From Bradyrhizobium sp. SZCCHNS1050 (GTDB taxonomy: Bacteria; Pseudomonadota; Alphaproteobacteria; Rhizobiales; Xanthobacteraceae): 64,000 nt of DNA. Under the pieces are notes generated by a model. That model was not told the DNA's origin. It saw only the letters and a list, made by a program, of their open reading frames with translations, and did no database searches. This document shows positions 43,738 through 52,561 of this stretch, one piece after another. The position numbers and the translations under genes were made by a program. Position 1 is the first letter of the stretch. Each line of letters begins with the position of its first letter. Location: the NCBI RefSeq assembly GCF_032484785.1, contig NZ_JAUETR010000001.1, positions 930,001 through 994,000 of the forward strand. Direction: 5' to 3'.

Positions 43738-43970
43738 GGCCTGACCTCCGCCACAGCCTCGCCCATCTGCCGGAGCAGGTCGAGCGTCTCGCGCGCCTCC
43801 TCCGGATCGATCTTGGCCAGCGCATGGCCGACATGGAGAATGACGTAGTCGCCGACGGCGATCTCCTCGATCAGCGCGACCGAGACCTCCTTGCTGACGC
43901 CGTCGATCGAGACGATCGCCATGTCGTCGGCCAAGAGCTTGATCACCTCGGCAGGAATGGCCAGGCACAT
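43734..43970 (-). CDS. hypC: Hydrogenase maturation chaperone HypC
   Basis: A 78-residue chaperone that binds HypD and the large-subunit precursor during iron-centre delivery. The invariant N-terminus MCLAIPAEV provides the catalytic Cys2 after Met removal. The rest is the small OB-like barrel (VSVALIEEIAVGDYVILHVG). A paralogue, HupF, is encoded further upstream in the cluster. It overlaps hypD by 4 bp and touches hypF at its start. Confidence 0.96.
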   Translation of the reverse strand: MCLAIPAEVIKLLADDMAIVSIDGVSKEVSVALIEEIAVGDYVILHVGHALAKIDPEEARETLDLLRQMGEAVAEVRP

Positions 43971-46237
43971 CAGACGGTCCCTCCAGACATCATGTTGTTT
44001 TGTGTGAGATGCAGACCGGCCACCCAGGCCTGCCCGAGGCTGAGGCCGCCGTCATTGGGCGGCAGACGGCGCGGCAGGAACGGATCGAGCCCTGCGGACC
44101 GGCAGCCGCGCACGATCTGTTCGGCCAGATGCGCATTGAGAAAACAGCCGCCGCTCAGCGCGATCGTACCGATGCCGGTCGCGCGCGAAGCTCTCACGAT
44201 CCAGTCGACGCAGGCCGCGGCCAACGTGCCGTGAAACAGCCCCGCCGCTTCGACAGCGTCGAGATCACGCGCGATCAGATGCGCGAGCAGCGGCCGCAGC
44301 GACAGCACGCCATCGGCAATGGTCCAGCCGCGCTCCAGCGCTGCCGGTTCGCGCACCAGCGCCTCCAGCTTCATGGCCGCCTCGCCTTCGTAGCTCTGCA
44401 CCGTGGTGACACCGAGCAGTCCGGCCACGGCATCGAACAGCCGGCCGGCGCTGGTGGTGACCGGAGCATCGGCACGATCCAGCAGCATGGAGATGTTGCG
44501 CGACTGTGTCTGGGCCGCGAAACGCCGCCCGATCTCGTCACCGCGACCGATGTCGTGCAGCACGGACGCCGCCATCCGCCACGGCTCGCGTGCGGCCCGG
44601 TCGCCGCCCGGCATCTTCAACGGAGCGAGATGGCCGAGGCGCTGGAAGCCGGCGCCGTCGCACGACAGCAGTTCACCGCCCCAGGCGCCGCCATCGCTGC
44701 CATAGCCGTAGCCATCCAGCACCAGCGCGATTGCGGGGCTGGTCACGCCATGCTCGGCCATGACCGAGGCCGCATGCGCCTGGTGATGCTGCACCGGCAG
44801 CGTCGGCAGACCGTGTGCCTGCGCGAACCGCGTCGACGCCATATCCGGATGCAGGTCATGCGCGATCGCGACCGGCTGGACGTCGAGGATGGCGGTGAGA
44901 TGCGCAATCGTCTCTTCGAAGAAGCGGATCGCCGCCGCCGTGTCGAGATCACCGAGATGCTGCGACACGAACGCCTCGTCGCCGCGCGTCACCGTCACCG
45001 TCGCCTTCAGCTGAGCGCCGACCGCGAGCACCGGCGGCATGGTGCGCGCGAGCCGGATCGGCTCCGGAACATAGCCGCGCGCACGCCTGACGAAGCGGGG
45101 AACGCCGGCCACGACGGCAAGCACGGAATCGTCGGCGCGGATGACGATGTCCCGGTCGTGGGTGACGATCAGATCCGCAATGTCGGCAAGATCCGCGAGC
45201 GCCTCGGCGTTGTCGGTCAGCAGCGGCTCCCCGCTCGGATTGGCGCTGGTGCAGACCAGCGCCCATGGTCTGTCGGCAGCCGCGCGGCGGCCCGCCTCCA
45301 GCACATGGAAGATCAGATGATGCAGCGGAGCGACCGGCAGCATCACCCCGATCTTTGCGAGACCTGGTGCGACCGAGGACGCAACACGCTGGCGTGAGCG
45401 CAACAGCACGATCGGCCGCGCCACCCGCTCCAGCAGCGCGCGCTCAGGCGCATCGATCTCGGCAATCTCAGTTGCGGCGTCGGCCGTGGCCAACATCACG
45501 GCAAACGGCTTGCCGTTGCGCTGCTTAAGCCCGCGCAGCCGCCGGACGGCCTGCTCATCCTGGGCGTCACAGAGCAGCTGATAGCCACCGAGACCCTTGA
45601 TGGCGACGATCCTGCCATTCGCGAGCGCGGCTGCGATATCATCGATGCCATGGCTGAGCCGCGGACCGCAGCGCGGACACGAGATCGCCTCGGCATGAAA
45701 GCGGCGCCCTGCAGGATCTTCGTAGTCGGACCGGCACGCCTCACACATCGGAAAGTGCTTCATCGCCGTGGACACGCGATCGTAAGGCAGGCGCTCGGCG
45801 ATGGTGAAGCGCGGGCCGCAATGGGTGCAGTTGACAAAAGGATAGAGATGGAAGCGGCTGCCGGGATCGAACAGCTCGGCCAGGCATGCGGCACAGGTGG
45901 CTGCGTCCGGCACGATCCGCGTCGTGACGCGCCCGCCCACGCTCCCGGCGATCCGGAAGCCCGTGCCGATACCGGCCGCGATCGGCTCGACGGCGATGTC
46001 GTCGATGCGCGCCAGCGGCGGCGTCTGCCGCGGCAGGGCCTCGATGAATTCGGCGACCTCGTCGCCCTCGACCTCGATCAGCACGCCATCAGCATCGTTG
46101 GCGACGAAGCCGCCGAGCCGATGGCGGGTTGCCAGACCATGGACATAGGGACGAAAGCCGACGCCCTGCACGGCCCCGCGGACACGGAGCCGGAGGCACG
46201 TATGGTTCGCCGCCGATGTCCGGCCGGGCGTGCTCAT
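43970..46237 (-). CDS. hypF: Carbamoyltransferase HypF
   Basis: A 755-residue protein that makes the cyanide precursor from carbamoyl phosphate and hands it to HypE. Domains in order: acylphosphatase (residues about 8-95, [20 protein letters not shown]); two zinc-finger pairs ([32 protein letters not shown]); a YrdC-like domain (about 195-375, [20 protein letters not shown]); and a Kae1-like carbamoyltransferase domain ([41 protein letters not shown]). It is full length and intact. It overlaps hypB by 4 bp. Confidence 0.96.
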   Translation of the reverse strand: MSTPGRTSAANHTCLRLRVRGAVQGVGFRPYVHGLATRHRLGGFVANDADGVLIEVEGDEVAEFIEALPRQTPPLARIDDIAVEPIAAGIGTGFRIAGSVGGRVTTRIVPDAATCAACLAELFDPGSRFHLYPFVNCTHCGPRFTIAERLPYDRVSTAMKHFPMCEACRSDYEDPAGRRFHAEAISCPRCGPRLSHGIDDIAAALANGRIVAIKGLGGYQLLCDAQDEQAVRRLRGLKQRNGKPFAVMLATADAATEIAEIDAPERALLERVARPIVLLRSRQRVASSVAPGLAKIGVMLPVAPLHHLIFHVLEAGRRAAADRPWALVCTSANPSGEPLLTDNAEALADLADIADLIVTHDRDIVIRADDSVLAVVAGVPRFVRRARGYVPEPIRLARTMPPVLAVGAQLKATVTVTRGDEAFVSQHLGDLDTAAAIRFFEETIAHLTAILDVQPVAIAHDLHPDMASTRFAQAHGLPTLPVQHHQAHAASVMAEHGVTSPAIALVLDGYGYGSDGGAWGGELLSCDGAGFQRLGHLAPLKMPGGDRAAREPWRMAASVLHDIGRGDEIGRRFAAQTQSRNISMLLDRADAPVTTSAGRLFDAVAGLLGVTTVQSYEGEAAMKLEALVREPAALERGWTIADGVLSLRPLLAHLIARDLDAVEAAGLFHGTLAAACVDWIVRASRATGIGTIALSGGCFLNAHLAEQIVRGCRSAGLDPFLPRRLPPNDGGLSLGQAWVAGLHLTQNNMMSGGTV

Positions 46238-47211
46238 CCCCGCACCGCGTTCGCTGCGCCCGCCCGCATCCGCTCAGACTGCTTCCTGATCCAGGCGTAG
46301 AACGCCGAAAGGCCCTCGCCTGTCTTCGCGGAGATCGTCAGCACCTCGATCTTCGGATTGACGCGGCGGGCATATTCGATCGTCTGCGCAAGATCGAAAT
46401 CGAGCACCGGCGCCAGATCGATCTTGTTGATGAGCATCAGCGATGACGCTGCAAACATGTCGGGATATTTGAGCGGCTTGTCCTCGCCCTCGGTGGTCGA
46501 GAACACGACGATCTTGCAGGCCTCGCCGAGATCGAAGGCGGCCGGACATACGAGGTTGCCGACATTCTCGATGAACAGCAGCCCGCCGCGCAGTGACGGC
46601 AGCCGGCCAAAGGCTTCGCCGACCATGGCCGCGTCGAGATGACAGCCCTTGCCGGTGTTGATCTGGATCGCCGGCACGCCGGTGGCGCGGATGCGCTCGG
46701 CATCGTTGGAGGTCTGCTGGTCGCCCTCGATCACCGCGACGGGCCGACTCTGCTTGAGATCGGAGACGGCGCGGACCAGCAGCGAGGTCTTGCCGGCGCC
46801 CGGGCTGGAAACGAAGTTGAATGCCAGCACGTCATGCGCGGCGAAGCGCGCGCGGTTTTCTGCCGCGAGCCGGTTGTTCTTGCCGAGAATGTCGCGTTCG
46901 ATCTGGATGATGCGCCCGCTGGAGAGGCCGGCAACCTCCTGCCCGGCCGGATTGGCCGAACAGTCGACGTGGTCGGCAGCATGATCATGTTGATGATCAT
47001 GCGCGCGACCGTGATCATGCGGGTCATCATCGTGATGGTGACCATGCTCGTGAACATGATCATGATGATGATGGCCGTGATGGTGATGATGTCCGGACTG
47101 ATCATGGCTGTGATCGTGTCCATGAGCCTGATGATGCTTACCGTGATCGTGATGATGATCACCGGATTCGACGGAGGGCTTGCCGTCGCTGCAGCCACAC
47201 ACCGTGCACAT
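46234..47211 (-). CDS. hypB: Nickel-insertion GTPase HypB with long His-rich region
   Basis: A 325-residue GTPase for nickel delivery to the hydrogenase. The N-terminus has the high-affinity nickel motif CxxCGC ([10 protein letters not shown]). Residues about 18-85 are extremely His-rich, with about 32 His among Asp and Gly. The GTPase domain has P-loop [29 protein letters not shown], a metal-site Cys/His region ([20 protein letters not shown]) and LINKIDLAP. The His-rich region stores nickel in rhizobial homologues. It overlaps hypF and abuts hypA by 1 bp. Confidence 0.96.
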   Translation of the reverse strand: MCTVCGCSDGKPSVESGDHHHDHGKHHQAHGHDHSHDQSGHHHHHGHHHHDHVHEHGHHHDDDPHDHGRAHDHQHDHAADHVDCSANPAGQEVAGLSSGRIIQIERDILGKNNRLAAENRARFAAHDVLAFNFVSSPGAGKTSLLVRAVSDLKQSRPVAVIEGDQQTSNDAERIRATGVPAIQINTGKGCHLDAAMVGEAFGRLPSLRGGLLFIENVGNLVCPAAFDLGEACKIVVFSTTEGEDKPLKYPDMFAASSLMLINKIDLAPVLDFDLAQTIEYARRVNPKIEVLTISAKTGEGLSAFYAWIRKQSERMRAGAANAVRG

Positions 47212-47552
47212 TACTCGACCTCCAGCTCCTTGACCCGCATGTCCTCACCGCCCGTGACCTGCAGCTGATGACTGCCGCAGGCCGGACAAGACTGATAGCG
47301 TTGACTGATCTCGACGCCGCGCGAGCAGCCCAGGCACCATGCCGTGCCCGGCTGTTCGATGATCTCGAGCGCTGCCCCGTGCAACAGGGTTTTCGCGGTC
47401 ACCGCCTCGAAACAGAATCGCAGCGCCTCCGGCGCGACATGGCTGAGCGCACCGATCTCCAACCACACGGTCTTCACCGTGGAGAAGGCGCCCTTACGTG
47501 CCTCCTGCTCGACGATCTCGACGATGCCTTCGCACAGCGCCATCTCATGCAT
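47211..47552 (-). CDS. hypA: Hydrogenase nickel metallochaperone HypA
   Basis: A 113-residue nickel chaperone working with HypB. His2 of the N-terminal [15 protein letters not shown] is the nickel ligand. The zinc site is the CxxC pairs in [10 protein letters not shown] and [10 protein letters not shown]. The length is normal. The ATG at 47552 is required for the MHE start; it overlaps the hupK 3' end by 8 bp, linking the hup and hyp blocks into one continuous run. Confidence 0.96.
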   Translation of the reverse strand: MHEMALCEGIVEIVEQEARKGAFSTVKTVWLEIGALSHVAPEALRFCFEAVTAKTLLHGAALEIIEQPGTAWCLGCSRGVEISQRYQSCPACGSHQLQVTGGEDMRVKELEVE

Positions 47553-48645
47553 CGGCCATCCCCCGGAACGCCAGGTGATAGCCGACGCAGGGATCGAACG
47601 ATCCGACCATCGTATGGATGGCCTGGCGATCGACGGTGCCGCGCAGCGCAACCCCCGTGAGGCTCCTCACGACAGGACCGCGCGGGTGAAAATTCCATTC
47701 CGTCGGCGCCAGATACTCGAAACGCGAGACCGCGCCGTGCGCATCCAGCTCGATCGCGTGATGCAGCCGGCCGCGCGCGCATTCGACTGCGGCGGCGCCG
47801 CGCCGCGACCCGAGCGCGTAGCTTGCGACGGCATGCGGGTCGGCCGCCTGGTCCTCCGCCTCGCCGGTCTCGATCCAGCGGAACAGCTCAGCAATCTCAG
47901 CTATCTTGGCTGAGAGACGTTCGACGGGACCAGCCGATGCCAATTGATGGCGCTCCGCATAGCGGGCCCAGACTCCGGTCTCCGGAACGCGGCCGTCGAG
48001 CTCGGGAGCCTCAGCAAAGGCAGATCCCACGTCGATCAATTGCGTGACGATGGCGCCATCATCGGCGGCCGACAGGATGTCATGCTCGGCCGGCATGTGC
48101 CTCCATCCTCCATCATCGGCGGCCTTCCGGGCCGCGTCCATCATCGATGCAAGCGGAGTTCCCGGCAGAACCGGCTCCGCTGGCAAGCCTATGCCCAGAG
48201 CCACCATGCCCGTCTTGATCTGAGACAAGGTTGCAGCGCGAGATTGCTGCGAGACGCCGGAATGCGTCTGTAGCGCCGCGATCGCCTGCAAGAGCCGTGG
48301 CACCGGCTGCGCAGCACTACGATTGTCCGCCATTGAAGCGATCAGCAGACCGCGCATGAGTTCGGCGAAGCGTTCCGTCAGCACGGCCTCGATCCGACGA
48401 TGACGCGTCGACGGCTTCGCCTGCTCGCCGCGCGCCGCTTCCAGCGCCGAGAGCAGCGCGACCTGATGCGCACCGGCGCACAGCGAGAACAGCCGCGGCA
48501 GGGCCGCAAGCAGCATCTCGGCCGGCTTGCCGGCGAACAGCCGTCCCAGCGGCGGCCGCGTGCGCGGCTGAATGTCGACGCCTGTGATCCGCCGATCGGC
48601 GACCGACAGCGTCACGTCGATGCGGTTGCGAAAGCCGAGGGTCAT
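47545..48645 (-). CDS. hupK: Hydrogenase expression/maturation protein HupK
   Basis: A 366-residue accessory protein related to hydrogenase large subunits but without a complete active site. The C-terminal part (APTEWNFHPRGPVVRSLTGV; GSFDPCVGYHLAFRG) clearly echoes the large-subunit C-terminus, with only one Cys of the usual CxxC, and no N-terminal RxCGxC motif is present. HupK is proposed to act as a scaffold for the Fe(CN)2CO cofactor. It overlaps hupJ and hypA by a few bases, in rhizobial order. Confidence 0.92.
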   Translation of the reverse strand: MTLGFRNRIDVTLSVADRRITGVDIQPRTRPPLGRLFAGKPAEMLLAALPRLFSLCAGAHQVALLSALEAARGEQAKPSTRHRRIEAVLTERFAELMRGLLIASMADNRSAAQPVPRLLQAIAALQTHSGVSQQSRAATLSQIKTGMVALGIGLPAEPVLPGTPLASMMDAARKAADDGGWRHMPAEHDILSAADDGAIVTQLIDVGSAFAEAPELDGRVPETGVWARYAERHQLASAGPVERLSAKIAEIAELFRWIETGEAEDQAADPHAVASYALGSRRGAAAVECARGRLHHAIELDAHGAVSRFEYLAPTEWNFHPRGPVVRSLTGVALRGTVDRQAIHTMVGSFDPCVGYHLAFRGMADA

Positions 48646-49142
48646 GCGCGGCCCTCGGAGAGGGGGCCGCGCAGGAACGCGCGGCGATCGATCGTCGACG
48701 CCTTCGCGGCGCGTTCGGACAACGCCTCGTCCTCAGGTGCCGCCGTCAGCGCGGCCAGCGCGGCCTCCGCCGCCGCACGCGCCGCGGCCATGTCCGCGAA
48801 CTCGAACATCGGCGAGAACAGCGAGCAGCTCGCGATCCGCCCGATCCCGGCGATATCGCCGATCGTGAACTCGAACGAGCCGGCCGGAAGCACGATCTTG
48901 ACGACGGATCCCGCGGAATCCTGGGCGGCCGGAGTGACCACGTTCATGAACCAGGGCGTGACGACGATGCCGAGGATGCGGCCCTCAACCACCGAAAATC
49001 CGATCGCCTCGACGTCGAGCGCGTCGTGATAGATCGGCAGCTCGCGCATCGCACGCGCGCCGATCCCACGATAGACGCCGGCGAGACGCTCGCCCCACGC
49101 GACCGGCGTGACGTCAGACCTGCCCTGCGCGTCCGCGCTCAT
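48642..49142 (-). CDS. hupJ: Hydrogenase expression protein HupJ (HoxT-like)
   Basis: A 166-residue protein of the HupJ/HoxT family needed for mature uptake hydrogenase in the presence of oxygen; its biochemistry is unresolved. Recognisable segments are RELPIYHDALDVEAIGFSVV, GIVVTPWFMNVV and a helical tail with EFADMAAARAAAEAALAAL. The ATG at 49142 ([10 protein letters not shown]) overlaps the hupI stop by 4 bp; the frame runs further upstream inside hupI but without coding character. HupJ always follows the rubredoxin gene in these clusters, which supports the call. Confidence 0.88.
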   Translation of the reverse strand: MSADAQGRSDVTPVAWGERLAGVYRGIGARAMRELPIYHDALDVEAIGFSVVEGRILGIVVTPWFMNVVTPAAQDSAGSVVKIVLPAGSFEFTIGDIAGIGRIASCSLFSPMFEFADMAAARAAAEAALAALTAAPEDEALSERAAKASTIDRRAFLRGPLSEGRA

Positions 49143-49351
49143 TGCTCGACCACCATGAACTTGGTCTTCGGCGCGTCGCAGTTCGGGCAATGCCAGTCGT
49201 CCGGCAGCGCCGCGAACGGCGTGCCCGGCGCAATCTGGGCGACGCCGTCACCGTCGGCCGGATCGTAGCGCGTCCAGCAGATGCCGCACTCCAACAGCGC
49301 GTCATCAGCGAGATCGCTGCGGACACCGTAATTCTCGAAGCCGCCGTTCAT
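49139..49351 (-). CDS. hupI: Rubredoxin HupI
   Basis: A 70-residue rubredoxin. The Fe(SCys)4 site is formed by [16 protein letters not shown] and [15 protein letters not shown]. Hydrogenase-cluster rubredoxins support assembly of the small subunit iron-sulfur clusters or protect the enzyme at higher oxygen. It overlaps hupH upstream and hupJ downstream by 4 bp each. Confidence 0.96.
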   Translation of the reverse strand: MNGGFENYGVRSDLADDALLECGICWTRYDPADGDGVAQIAPGTPFAALPDDWHCPNCDAPKTKFMVVEQ

Positions 49352-50211
49352 GTGAAATAGGCCTCGATGATCTGGGTCAGGCGCTCGGCCGAATCCTCGA
49401 AATCCTCGGCTGCAGCGAGCGCGACCACCGGCACGCCGCCGACTTCGAGGGTGTCGAGAATGATCGTATCCATGGCGTTGAAGAACTGCACCGACCAGAC
49501 ATGGCGGATGCCGGTCGCGAGCACGCGGCAGGTGCCGTAGCCGCGCGACATCAACTGGATCGGGCCGTTGCCGAGCGTCTGCTGCAGGAAGCTCATGTCG
49601 GCCGGGCTCATCGGCAGCAGCGTGAAGTTGATGGTCTGCGAGCGCTGGCCCGGTCGCCAGGACAGCGCGCGCTCGCGGATCTCGGCGAGCACCGGCAGCG
49701 CGTTCATCGTGCCCTCGGGCACCGGTCCGATCGCGATGTCATTTGCGGTCAGGTCGGCGGCCGCGCGCGACACGATCTCCGGCACGGCGCCGACTTCGAT
49801 GTAGTCGTGGCGCTCATCCGCTTCCAGCCGCACCCGCCAGATGCCGGCGAGCACCGATTCCTGGATCTGGGCCAGCGTCCCGTCGGGAAGAGCCACGACG
49901 CCCGCGACCTCGCCCTCGCCCAGCACGTCGTCGATCAGCCGCCGCTCGAGATCGTTGAGGCCTTCGAGACGGAATAATTGCGTCGGTGCGCCGGCCGTCT
50001 GCGCCGCGGTGGCGGATGCAATCGTCGACAGCAGTTCGACCGCGCGCGGACAGCTCCGCGCCAGCGCCTCCGAGTCGAGCGAGGCCAGCTTGGCCAGCGC
50101 TCCGGAGGCGGTCAGCCCCTTGTGGGAGGTATCGAGCGCCTCTTCGCCGATCGGAAAGATGTTGACCGGCTCCTCGGCTCCTTCAGGCGCGATCCAGAAT
50201 CCCGGCTTCAT
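49348..50211 (-). CDS. hupH: Hydrogenase accessory protein HupH
   Basis: A 287-residue cytosolic protein of the HupH/HyaF family, which helps small-subunit maturation together with HupG. Typical segments are [40 protein letters not shown] and a C-terminal half with [40 protein letters not shown] and [20 protein letters not shown]. The ATG at 50211 overlaps the hupG stop by 4 bp. Confidence 0.93.
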   Translation of the reverse strand: MKPGFWIAPEGAEEPVNIFPIGEEALDTSHKGLTASGALAKLASLDSEALARSCPRAVELLSTIASATAAQTAGAPTQLFRLEGLNDLERRLIDDVLGEGEVAGVVALPDGTLAQIQESVLAGIWRVRLEADERHDYIEVGAVPEIVSRAAADLTANDIAIGPVPEGTMNALPVLAEIRERALSWRPGQRSQTINFTLLPMSPADMSFLQQTLGNGPIQLMSRGYGTCRVLATGIRHVWSVQFFNAMDTIILDTLEVGGVPVVALAAAEDFEDSAERLTQIIEAYFT

Positions 50212-50654
50212 CGCTCGACTCCCGCAGGCTGATGGACTGGGACGATGCTGGCGACGACCGCCGCCGTCGCGCCCTGCGGCCGGTCGATCAGCCGCGAGAT
50301 GCGATCGACATAAACAGACCAGTCCTGGATCTTGGCAATCAGGCCGAGCGTCTCTCCCCCGCGGCACAGGATCAGGCTCGGCTGCACACGCACGCCGAAT
50401 CGCGCCCCGATCTCGGCCTCCGCTTCGCGCGCGACGACCGCGCCGCGCAGCCGGCCCTGAAACGCCGTGATCAGCTCCGGCAGCACGATGGCCACGTCCA
50501 GTGCCTCTGGAAACCGCGCGGGATCCCCGGCCGACAGCAGCACGGCGACAAGCCCGGCGCAATCAGCCTCGGAGAGAAAGGCATCGACGGTGCCGGTATC
50601 GACCTCCGGCAACCCGCCTCGCGCGCGCGGGGGGTCACGCTGCTGCATTTCCAT
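50208..50654 (-). CDS. hupG: Thioredoxin-like hydrogenase chaperone HupG
   Basis: A 148-residue protein of the HupG/HyaE family. It has a thioredoxin-like fold without a CxxC site and is thought to escort the Tat-exported small subunit. Family segments are [40 protein letters not shown] and [20 protein letters not shown]. The ATG at 50654 has a strong ribosome site (AGGGAG, 8 nt upstream); two earlier in-frame ATGs (50687, 50696) do not. Unusually, a 237-bp gap with a good sigma54 promoter separates it from hupF, so hupG onward can be transcribed independently. Confidence 0.91.
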   Translation of the reverse strand: MEMQQRDPPRARGGLPEVDTGTVDAFLSEADCAGLVAVLLSAGDPARFPEALDVAIVLPELITAFQGRLRGAVVAREAEAEIGARFGVRVQPSLILCRGGETLGLIAKIQDWSVYVDRISRLIDRPQGATAAVVASIVPVHQPAGVER

Positions 50655-50700
50655 CGGTGTTTCTCCCTGACCAGTTATCGTTGCCATATTCCCCATGATC

Positions 50701-50716
50701 AGCAATCGACGTGCCA
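50701..50716 (-). promoter_or_regulatory. Sigma54 promoter upstream of hupG
   Basis: The minus strand reads TGGCACGTCGATTGCT, a perfect match to TGGCACG-N4-TTGCW, with GG at -24 and GC at -12. The predicted start is near 50690, giving a 35-nt leader before the hupG ATG and its ribosome site. Confidence 0.85.
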
Positions 50717-50742
50717 GACGCCCACGCGGGGCCAAGAATGCT

Positions 50743-50755
50743 CAAGGCATTGAAA
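50743..50755 (-). promoter_or_regulatory. IHF-like site between hupG promoter and upstream palindrome
   Basis: The minus strand reads TTTCAATGCCTTG, one mismatch from the IHF consensus WATCAANNNNTTR, in an AT-rich patch. It lies about 53-65 bp upstream of the predicted start, the usual IHF position in sigma54 promoters. Confidence 0.5.
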
Positions 50756-50798
50756 AATATTACGTTTTTATTGCAACTAAGGGATTGCGCGAGAAATC

Positions 50799-50813
50799 GG
50801 AAAGGTGCTTTCC
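50799..50813. promoter_or_regulatory. Candidate upstream activator site (palindrome)
   Basis: GGAAAG-GTG-CTTTCC is a perfect inverted repeat with 6-bp arms, centred about 116 bp upstream of the predicted hupG transcription start. This is the distance expected for an NtrC-type activator such as HoxA. The binding protein is inferred only from context. Confidence 0.45.
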
Positions 50814-50891
50814 AGGCAGGGCCTGCAAACTTACTTCGTCTATGGAAATCTTGTTATCAGCAATTTGGCGATGCCCGAGGGCATGACGCCG

Positions 50892-51182
50892 CTACCGCAA
50901 ATGCTCCGGAAGCTCCGGCTCGCGCCCGATCAGATCCGCGAAGAAGTCATCGCAATTCTCGCCGTTCACGGCCGCCTGCAGGCCGCGCAGCGCTTCGCCG
51001 ATCAGCCGCGCCTCTTCGTCATCGAGCAAGCGAACGGCGTTGTCGATATAGACGAGCACCTTGGCCCCCACTGGCGGGTTCGACAGCAGCAACACCGAGA
51101 CGCGGCGCTCCTCGCCGTCGAAGCTGCACAGCGCCGAGACGCCATCGGTCTCGAGGATTGTCATCGGCAGGCCAAGACACAT
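50892..51182 (-). CDS. hupF: HypC-like hydrogenase chaperone HupF
   Basis: A 96-residue HypC paralogue with N-terminus MCLGLPMTI (catalytic Cys2) and a small beta-barrel (VSVLLLSNPPVGAKVLVYID), followed by a longer helical tail than HypC (DDEEARLIGEALRGL; DDFFADLIGREPELPEHLR). In R. leguminosarum HupF acts as a chaperone of HupL and protects it under oxygen. It lies 22 bp after hupD. The 237-bp gap after it contains the sigma54 module. Confidence 0.94.
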   Translation of the reverse strand: MCLGLPMTILETDGVSALCSFDGEERRVSVLLLSNPPVGAKVLVYIDNAVRLLDDEEARLIGEALRGLQAAVNGENCDDFFADLIGREPELPEHLR

Positions 51183-51204
51183 GGCGGATTCCCTCGCGGC
51201 GCGG

Positions 51205-51792
51205 TCAATCGGCCGGGCGCGCCCGCAGCTCGTAGCTATGATGGTCGATGTCGTTGGCGAGCAGGCGTTCGTCGCCGGCGAGCGGTTCACGCCGCGACAC
51301 GGCCGGCGAGCCCCATTCCGCCAGGAGGGTGCAGGCCAGCTCGATCGCCGGCGCGATCTGCGCACGAACCGGCGCAGTCAGCGGGCCACCCCAATCCTCG
51401 AGGTCGAGCGGCTGGCAGCCGATCAGCGCAAGCCGCTGCGGATAGCGGCCGAGCAAGTCGGCCGCGCTCAGTACTTCCTGAAAGCCCGTCTGGTGCAGGC
51501 TCATCTTCTTGGCGCCGGTGAAGCGCGGCACCTCGTCGTCGCGGACGAGCTTGAGCTCGCCCGGCACCAGGCCATAGTCGATGGCGTCGAACACGATCAG
51601 GCCGTCGGCTTCCTCGACATAGTTGACGAGGTAAAGCCCCTGCGTGCCGCCATCGAGGATCGTGACGTTGTCGGGCACGGTGAAGCGGCGGTGGAATTCC
51701 TCCACCACCCGCACGCCAAAGCCTTCGTCCGCCCAGAGAATGTTGCCGATCCCGAGCACCAGAATGCGATCGCGCCCGCGCTCATCGACCAT
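51205..51792 (-). CDS. hupD: Hydrogenase maturation endopeptidase HupD
   Basis: A 195-residue nickel-dependent protease that removes the C-terminal tail of HupL after nickel insertion. The metal-binding acidic residues are in VLGIGNILWADEGFGVRVVE (Glu) and DAIDYG (Asp), with the conserved His in KKMSLHQTGFQEVL; all three ligands are present. The length is normal. It lies 12 bp after hupC. Confidence 0.95.
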   Translation of the reverse strand: MVDERGRDRILVLGIGNILWADEGFGVRVVEEFHRRFTVPDNVTILDGGTQGLYLVNYVEEADGLIVFDAIDYGLVPGELKLVRDDEVPRFTGAKKMSLHQTGFQEVLSAADLLGRYPQRLALIGCQPLDLEDWGGPLTAPVRAQIAPAIELACTLLAEWGSPAVSRREPLAGDERLLANDIDHHSYELRARPAD

Positions 51793-51804
51793 GCCGCCCC
51801 CCTA

Positions 51805-52548
51805 CTACTCGCGGAACTGCCGCTCGCCCGAGATCATCGAGGAGATGATGCTCTGACGTGACATGATGTCTTCGCGAATGGCGGCATAGACGTGCACCAT
51901 CACGAAGGTGACCAGCGCCCACATCCCGAGATGATGCCAGGTGTGGACGTCCTGGCTGTTCGGCCAGATCGCGAACACCCAACCGAACAATTTGTGCTGC
52001 CAGCTGTCGATGCCGGTGCCTTCCGAATAGAGCGCAAAGCCGGTGATGATCATGAAGGTCACGAACAGCGTGAAGCCGGTAAACATGGCTGTCTGCGCCA
52101 GGGGATTATGGCCGACATACATCTTCGGCTCACGCTCGAGGAAAGCGTACCAGCGGATCTCGTGCAGCACCTCCTTCCAGAACTGCTTGCGGTGCACCGG
52201 AATGTAGAAGATCTGCCGGGAATGGTGGTTGCCGACGAAGGCCCAGAAGATGCGGGCAAGGAAGAACACCGCCAGCACCTGTCCGGCCGCGAAATGGGCA
52301 AAGCGGATGTAACCCATCACGAAATTCGCCGACGCCTCGCCTTCGACGCTGGGGAGCGGAGTCCCGATCAGATAGCCGGTGATCATCAGCACGACGATCG
52401 CGAACGCATTCACCCAATGGCAGATGCGCACCGGTGCTTCGTACACATAGACCGTGGGCCGGCCGACCGCGTGTTCACCGGCGGCGTCGGCCGCGATCGC
52501 CGCAAGGTTGGGCTCTGCCTCGGCGGGACGTGCAATGGCATCCATCAT
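51805..52548 (-). CDS. hupC: Ni/Fe-hydrogenase b-type cytochrome subunit HupC
   Basis: A 247-residue diheme membrane cytochrome with four helices that takes electrons from HupS and reduces quinone. Heme His candidates are in RICHWVNAFAIVVLMITGYL, RFAHFAAGQVLAVFFLAR and HTWHHLGMWALVTFVMVHVY. The family loop GNHHSRQIFYIPVHRKQFWK is present. It lies 13 bp after hupL. It provides the link from hydrogen to the respiratory chain, where the cyo oxidase is one possible end point. Confidence 0.95.
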   Translation of the reverse strand: MMDAIARPAEAEPNLAAIAADAAGEHAVGRPTVYVYEAPVRICHWVNAFAIVVLMITGYLIGTPLPSVEGEASANFVMGYIRFAHFAAGQVLAVFFLARIFWAFVGNHHSRQIFYIPVHRKQFWKEVLHEIRWYAFLEREPKMYVGHNPLAQTAMFTGFTLFVTFMIITGFALYSEGTGIDSWQHKLFGWVFAIWPNSQDVHTWHHLGMWALVTFVMVHVYAAIREDIMSRQSIISSMISGERQFRE

Positions 52549-52561
52549 GGTGCGTCTCCCA

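Noticed and set aside
46960..47165. Possible CRISPR-like or tandem repeat array
   Set aside because: The periodic GAT/CAT pattern is the coding sequence of the HypB His-rich region, not an array with spacers.
47211..47552. Fnr/FixK box (TTGAT-N4-ATCAA) inside hypA as in R. leguminosarum
   Set aside because: No match to the consensus could be found in this hypA.
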